64,000 bases of DNA from Rhizophagus irregularis (Eukaryota > Glomeromycota > Glomeromycetes > Glomerales > Glomeraceae): the NCBI RefSeq assembly GCF_026210795.1, contig NC_089437.1, forward strand, positions 4,650,001 through 4,714,000, in the 5' to 3' direction. The notes under the pieces were generated by a model, which had not been told where the DNA came from, made no database searches, and was given only the letters and a program-made list of their open reading frames with translations. A program made the position numbers and the translations under genes. Positions 59,301-64,000 of the stretch are shown here, piece after piece; within the stretch, counting starts at the first letter, position 1, and each line of letters starts with the position of its first letter.

Positions 59301-59816
59301 CGGAATGCTACCATCTAAATCTGGATTCAAAATCCCTAAAGGATCCAACTTTGCGATATGATGACCACGAACTTGATATGCTCTTACTAATAATTGAACT
59401 TTCATATGATCGGTAACATCATATGAGCCGGAAACATCTAAGGGTACAGGCATCCCAGTTAGAGGAACAATTGTCGGTGGAGGTTGATAAGCCACTCTAG
59501 GGTTCACACCAGACTGTATATTCTTAAAATATACCTGCCATGACAAGTGAACTGAAGAGGGATCTTTCAGCCAAGCTTCATACATTTCTTCAATATAACT
59601 TGCAGCGTTCCCTTGAAGAAAAACGTCATTGGGAGATACTGAAGCTTGAGGATATGAAGAGTTTACAGCGGTGACTTTGTTACGAATAGCACCAAGAGAT
59701 GGAACAACGGGGTAACCTAATTTTATAGAGGAAGTGGCCCGCAGCTTTATCGCTTTTGTATGTAAAAGAGAACGGGTAGGTCGTAATGCACGAGACCAAA
59801 TCGCCGAAGATAACAT
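56324..59816 (-). CDS. KGD1: 2-oxoglutarate dehydrogenase E1 component, mitochondrial
   Basis: Six minus-strand exons, 59816-59153, 59087-58852, 58768-57880, 57804-57026, 56954-56561 and 56484-56324, keep phase and give 1040 aa, close to yeast Kgd1 (1014). The N-terminus ([20 protein letters not shown]) is a matrix-targeting presequence. It then has the E1-specific [20 protein letters not shown] and SWQVYFKN segment, [29 protein letters not shown] (~315-325), the thiamine-diphosphate motif [10 protein letters not shown]...NNQIGF (~416-455), [20 protein letters not shown], and the transketolase-type C-terminal half, [20 protein letters not shown] to [17 protein letters not shown]. It decarboxylates 2-oxoglutarate in the TCA-cycle complex with E2 and E3 to yield succinyl-CoA. 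All catalytic regions are present. Confidence 0.97.
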
Positions 59817-59978
59817 TTTTGAACGTAAATGAGACTAAATTAGATATTTCCCAAAACCCAGATTTTAACTGAAATTTAAAACTAACCATATATGGTAGAG
59901 AATCAGGTGACGACACTGATAAATGCATATAAACTAAACAAAACCTTTACAAAAAAGATTACAATTGGAAAAATCAAA
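59817..59978. promoter_or_regulatory. Divergent upstream region of KGD1 and the 59979 gene
   Basis: 162 bases separate the KGD1 ATG (minus) from the ATG of the small membrane protein (plus). No TATA box is clear. An in-frame upstream ATG at 59892 would extend the plus-strand protein by 29 residues, but the extension looks like leader sequence. Confidence 0.5.
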
Positions 59979-60368
59979 ATGTTTAATATCAGTACGTCAG
60001 TTGAAACACTCGAAATGTTTCAAAATCTATTAATACAAACAAGCGAATTACTTCCTGAAAACACTGCACAAATTCATGAAGCTTTCAAATCTTACTTGGA
60101 AACATTAACAACGTCCGATTATGGTACCCTTTTCGTCATTTTCTTGTTGCTTTATGTTCTTTTTTCCATCGTTAGCATGATTGTTCGTTGGTTACTTGGA
60201 ACAGTTGTTGGAATGATAAGATTTGGAATATATATTGCAACAGCCATTATTTTATATTGGCTGTATGTTTCCATTAACATTGACGTGGAAAAGGGCAATG
60301 AAGAGTTAAGAGTAGCCGGAGAGAAATTGGTAAAGGGAGCTCAGGAATTTGTGCATCGTGATCTATGA
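59979..60368 (+). CDS. Small two-helix membrane protein, possibly Apq12-like
   Basis: Single-exon 129-aa protein starting MFNISTSVETLEMFQNLLIQ; the ATG at 59979 is preferred because the upstream 29 codons look untranslated. A helical N-terminal stretch (~8-45) precedes two hydrophobic helices at ~50-69 (LFVIFLLLYVLFSIVSMIV) and ~82-98 (FGIYIATAIILYWLYVS), with a basic/Gly turn between, and a charged C-terminal helix (KGNEELRVAGEKLVKGAQEF). Length and helix layout recall Apq12 family proteins of the nuclear envelope and ER, which affect membrane fluidity and mRNA export, but I see no diagnostic motif. It is divergent from KGD1 and convergent with the methylmalonyl-CoA mutase gene. Confidence 0.65.
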   Translation: MFNISTSVETLEMFQNLLIQTSELLPENTAQIHEAFKSYLETLTTSDYGTLFVIFLLLYVLFSIVSMIVRWLLGTVVGMIRFGIYIATAIILYWLYVSINIDVEKGNEELRVAGEKLVKGAQEFVHRDL

Positions 60369-60637
60369 TAGTCAATTGATGAGAATTAATAAATATTATT
60401 TGACTTCGATAGCACGTTACAATTTCAATTTAGTAGCAAATTACGAGAAAACTTTACAATATTAGCAAATATGATAGTTTATTACATTAAATTCTTAAAA
60501 TGTATAGACATGTTTGTTTCTTAGAATACAATATAGTCTTTGCTGTTATGTACTCACATTTTCTAGAAATATTTGATAGAATAAATAATGCATTTCAAAT
60601 TTTATAAATTAGAACAATATTTTTGATAAATACATAG

Positions 60638-63600
60638 TTAATCTTTAATTGTTTCTTGTATTTTTAACACAACTTCCTTGGCTGCCCCGGGAATTTTTGT
60701 TCCAGGACCAAATATTGCGCTCACGCCAGCATCTTTCAAAAATTGATAGTCTTTATGTGGTATTACACCTCCTACAACTACAATTTTGTCACTTGCACCA
60801 AGCCTTTTGAGCTCATTGATAAGCGCCGGAACTAGTGTTTTGTGACCAGCAGCCTGCGAAGATACACCAATTACATGTACGTCATTGTCGATTGCTTGAC
60901 GTGCAACTTCTTCTGGTGTACTGAATAAAGGAGACAAGTCGACGTCAAAACCAAAATCGCTGAAGGCGGAGGCAATTACTTTAGCACCTCGATCATGTCC
61001 ATCTTGACCACATTTAGCAACCAATATTCTAGGATTTACACCTAATTTTGATCTTGTCGCCTTTGTTTTTGATAATCATAGCAGTTAATAAATATCACTG
61101 ATACCTGATAAAATAAATAATAGCACCGAACACTTACTTCAACAAGTTTTATTGTCTCATCGACTTCTACTTCAGATCCGTAAGCCGATTTGTACGCACC
61201 ACTAGCTACACGACTTGACGGCTCATGTCGTCCCCATACTTTTTCCAAAGCGTTTGAGATCTCACCAACGGTACAACGAGCCTTGGAAGCCTTATAATAA
61301 AATAAATATACTAGAAAAATATTACGCGTATATTAAAACAAATCTTAGTTTGCATACCTCTATGGATAATTCAAGTAAATTGCCTTGTCCAGATGTTGCA
61401 CATTCTTCTAACGCGTTTAATGCATCTTGTACCTAATATTAATTCGTATTATTATACATTTAATTTAAGTTATGTATTATTCTACTAACCCGTTTATCGT
61501 CTCTATTGGCTTTTGCTTTATTTATCCGATCAATTTGTTCTTGTCGTACTTTCGTGTTATCAATAGTAAAGACATCAATTTCTGATTCTTTCTCAAGACG
61601 GTATTTATTTACCCCAACAATAGTTTCTGTGATAGGAATTAGTTAATAAATTTAATAGAGCTAAACTTCAAAAATAATTAAAAAAGAAGTTCAACCTTGA
61701 CCAGAATCGATTCTAGCTTGTCTCCGGGCGGCGCTCTCTTCAATTCTTAATTTGGGCATACCACTCGCAACGGCGTACGCCATACCTCCCATATTTTCAA
61801 TTTCTTCGACAATCTCTCTAGCGGCCTCATAAATCCCGTCCGTTAGGCTTTCCATCATATAACTTCCACCCCATGGGTCAGCAACTTTCGGAATAAAAGC
61901 TTCTTCTTGGAGAATCAATTGTGTATTTCGAGCAATACGAGCAGAAAATTCTGTAGGTAACCCGATTGCCTCATCGAATGAGTTGGTATGTAAGGACTGA
62001 GTTCCTCCTAGAACAGCAGCCATCGCTTCAATTGTTGTCCTTACAATATTGTTATAAGGATCCTATTTTATTAATTGTTGCCGCTATAATCAGCCCATAT
62101 TTTACAGCAAGCAGTATTCAAAAATTGATTATTTCTGATAGAACATGCACCTGTTCTGTAAGTGACCAACCAGAAGTTTGACAATGTGTACGTAACATCA
62201 TTGATTTTTGACTTTTTGGATGAAAATTTTCTTGGATCATACAAGCCCATAAACGGCGAGCTGCCCGCATTTTCGCGATTTCCTATTAATTCACTTATTT
62301 TTGTTAAATTAACAAACCATACGAGATGGGAGAAAAACATTCATAGTACATTGTACCATGTAAAAATTCATTCCGATTCCCCAAAAGAACGACAGCCGCG
62401 GTGCAAAATCATCTACTGTCATACCAGATTTGATTCCTATGAAGTAATCAAACATAGAATGTATTAATAATCAATTCGTGTAAATCATAACTGCATACTA
62501 TATACCTGTTCTCACATATTCTAATCCATCTGCAACAGTAAAAGCCAATTCAAGCACGGCATCAGCACCAGCTTCTTGCATGTGATAACCAGATATTGAA
62601 ATTGAATTATATTTTGGCATATGCTATCATTAATGAAATTACATGATTCAATCATCAAATGTTTCATAATAAGATCCTACATCACTTAACTAACCTTCGC
62701 AGTGAAAGCAAAAATGTCCCCTATAATCTTCATAGAAGGCTCAGGTGGGTAGATGAAAGTATTACGGACCATAAACTCTTTTAGAATATCGTTTTGGATT
62801 GTTCCAGATAATTCTTTTAATTGAGCTCCTTGTTCTAATCCTGCGACGATGTACATGGAAAGAATTGGCAACACAGCTCCGTTCATTGTCATTGAAACAG
62901 ACATCTTGTTAAGCGGGATTCCATTAAAAAGAATCTATTATATATTTAAATTTTTTTATGATATAATGAATATGTTGGAGGAAATAATATCATACGACTA
63001 CAGTCAGAACTTGATATAACGACTATGCGATATAGATTTTTATCTTTATATATAAACATATTAAATTCGTTATACCAAACTTATAAATTTCGATACAGCG
63101 ATTTTGGTTCAGTGAACCGGAGGGTTCGTTATGTCGAGTTCTGACTGTAAATAGTAAATATATATTTTAATGCATTCGTTTCTATACCTTCATATCTTCC
63201 ACTGAATCAATTGCTACGCCAGCCATTCCGACATCTCCTATCACTCGAGGGTGATCAGAATCGTAACTAATCACAAATATCACAACTGATATTTTAATCA
63301 GCTAAAACTAACTGCATACTCTAACTGTGAAACATGACAATATAATACCCGCGATGTGTAGCCAAATCGAAAGCAACTGATAAACCTTGTTGACCAGCAG
63401 CCAAATTTTTACGATAAAACGCGTTCGATTCTTCCACAGTACTGAATCCTGCATACTATGTAAGAATCAAATTAATTAGTTAACCACCAAAAATAATGGT
63501 ACTTATGTGACATTCTTTCCGACCTGTCGAATTGTCCAAGGTCTTGCGGTATACATTGACGCGTAGGGACCTCTTGTAAAAGGAAACTTGCCAGGAATCT

Positions 63601-63966
63601 CGTCTGGAATATTTTCAGTATCAGCTTTGGTATATACCGGTTTCACGTCTAAACCCTAAAAAGTTTTCGGGACATAAAAATATGTTTAACCCTTTAAAGC
63701 TACTGGAGAAAGAACTAACCTCCGCAGTATGCCAAGTCAACTCTTTTACGGGATCCTTCCCTTTCAATTCCTTCGTCGCGTATTTATTCCATTCTTCATT
63801 TAAAGGTACTTTTGTTCGTTTAATTGAGGAAAATGACTAAAATTTTTTAAATTCTTCTTAGAAGTGATTAACTTGCCAGTACGTTTAGTATTAAATATGT
63901 ATTTACCTTTCGCTGAACATGCTTGCTTGTCCATTTCAACATACCAAAAGTTATAATGCGTTGCAT
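60638..63966 (-). CDS. MMUT: Methylmalonyl-CoA mutase, mitochondrial, B12-dependent
   Basis: Fourteen minus-strand exons: 63966-63907, 63836-63720, 63655-63524, 63455-63349, 63266-63188, 62934-62695, 62623-62506, 62436-62357, 62282-62151, 62062-61696, 61626-61490, 61432-61358, 61290-61138, 61060-60638. All phases agree; the product is 739 aa (human 750). It starts [20 protein letters not shown], a targeting presequence. Substrate-barrel signatures follow: [117 protein letters not shown]. The last exon is the cobalamin domain with D619-x-H621-x-x-G624 (GQDGHDRG). It isomerises L-methylmalonyl-CoA to succinyl-CoA, linking propionate, branched-chain and odd-chain breakdown to the TCA cycle. The last acceptor was chosen at CAAAG|GCGACA because it alone restores the cobalamin-domain frame. 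Confidence 0.97.
63001..63147. mobile_element. Tc1/mariner-like MITE in intron 5 of the mutase gene
   Basis: A 147-bp element with ends CAGTCAGAACTTGATATAAC and GTTATGTCGAGTTCTGACTG, flanked by TA on both sides (62999-63000, 63148-63149). The host intron (62935-63187) is 253 bases while its neighbours are 60-90, and removing the element restores a normal size. It is non-coding. Confidence 0.8.
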
Positions 63967-64000
63967 TTTCTCACGGAATGTATAAGAACTGAACAGAAAT

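Noticed and set aside
59892-59978. 29-codon N-terminal extension of the small two-helix protein
   Set aside because: The extension looks like leader sequence, lies in the divergent promoter with KGD1, and the ATG at 59979 has a good A-rich context.

Overview
The window looks like nuclear DNA of an early-diverging, filamentous, very AT-rich fungus; an arbuscular mycorrhizal fungus (Rhizophagus-like, Glomeromycotina) fits best. This is inferred from the extreme AT bias, short spliceosomal introns (mostly 50-100 nt, GTAAGT/GTATGT donors, TAG acceptors), long transposon-rich gene deserts, and gene content: fungal nuclear genes for mitochondrial proteins, a B12-dependent methylmalonyl-CoA mutase and centrosome-type proteins. 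No tRNA, rRNA, CRISPR array or bacterial-type operon was seen.

Layout. 1-18 kb is gene-bearing: the 3' end of an EF-hand calcium sensor, a novel single-pass membrane protein, a YFH7-like P-loop kinase, a possible tubby-fold protein, an FMP32/MCUR1-type mitochondrial protein, a 1107-aa acidic F-box protein and a 12-exon SFI1-like centrin-binding protein. 18-28 kb is a gene desert made of two decayed paralogous segments carrying several terminal-inverted-repeat (TIR) insertions with intact target-site duplications (TSDs). 28-38.5 kb holds a Cep192/SPD-2-like protein, a Snapin/BLOC-1 subunit head-to-head with eIF3d, and a small membrane protein. 38.5-56 kb is a second desert with interleaved and nested inverted repeats, a multi-kilobase inverted repeat, and a complete 4.1-kb DNA transposon (49513-53638) with a DDE transposase that I cannot place in a superfamily. 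56-64 kb holds a 2-oxoglutarate dehydrogenase E1 gene, a small two-pass membrane protein and a 14-exon methylmalonyl-CoA mutase.

Themes. Two genes act in mitochondrial succinyl-CoA supply (KGD1 and methylmalonyl-CoA mutase). Two others belong to microtubule-organising-centre biology (SFI1-like and Cep192-like). The most novel material is mobile: the unclassified DDE transposon, a hAT-like element carrying a mirror-arranged array of 52-bp palindromes, a family with AGGA(C/T)CCCG ends and 8-bp duplications, and paralogous segments that act as natural empty sites for several insertions. Exon coordinates were derived by hand from reading frame, splice consensus and phase; every multi-exon gene given here keeps frame through all junctions unless stated.
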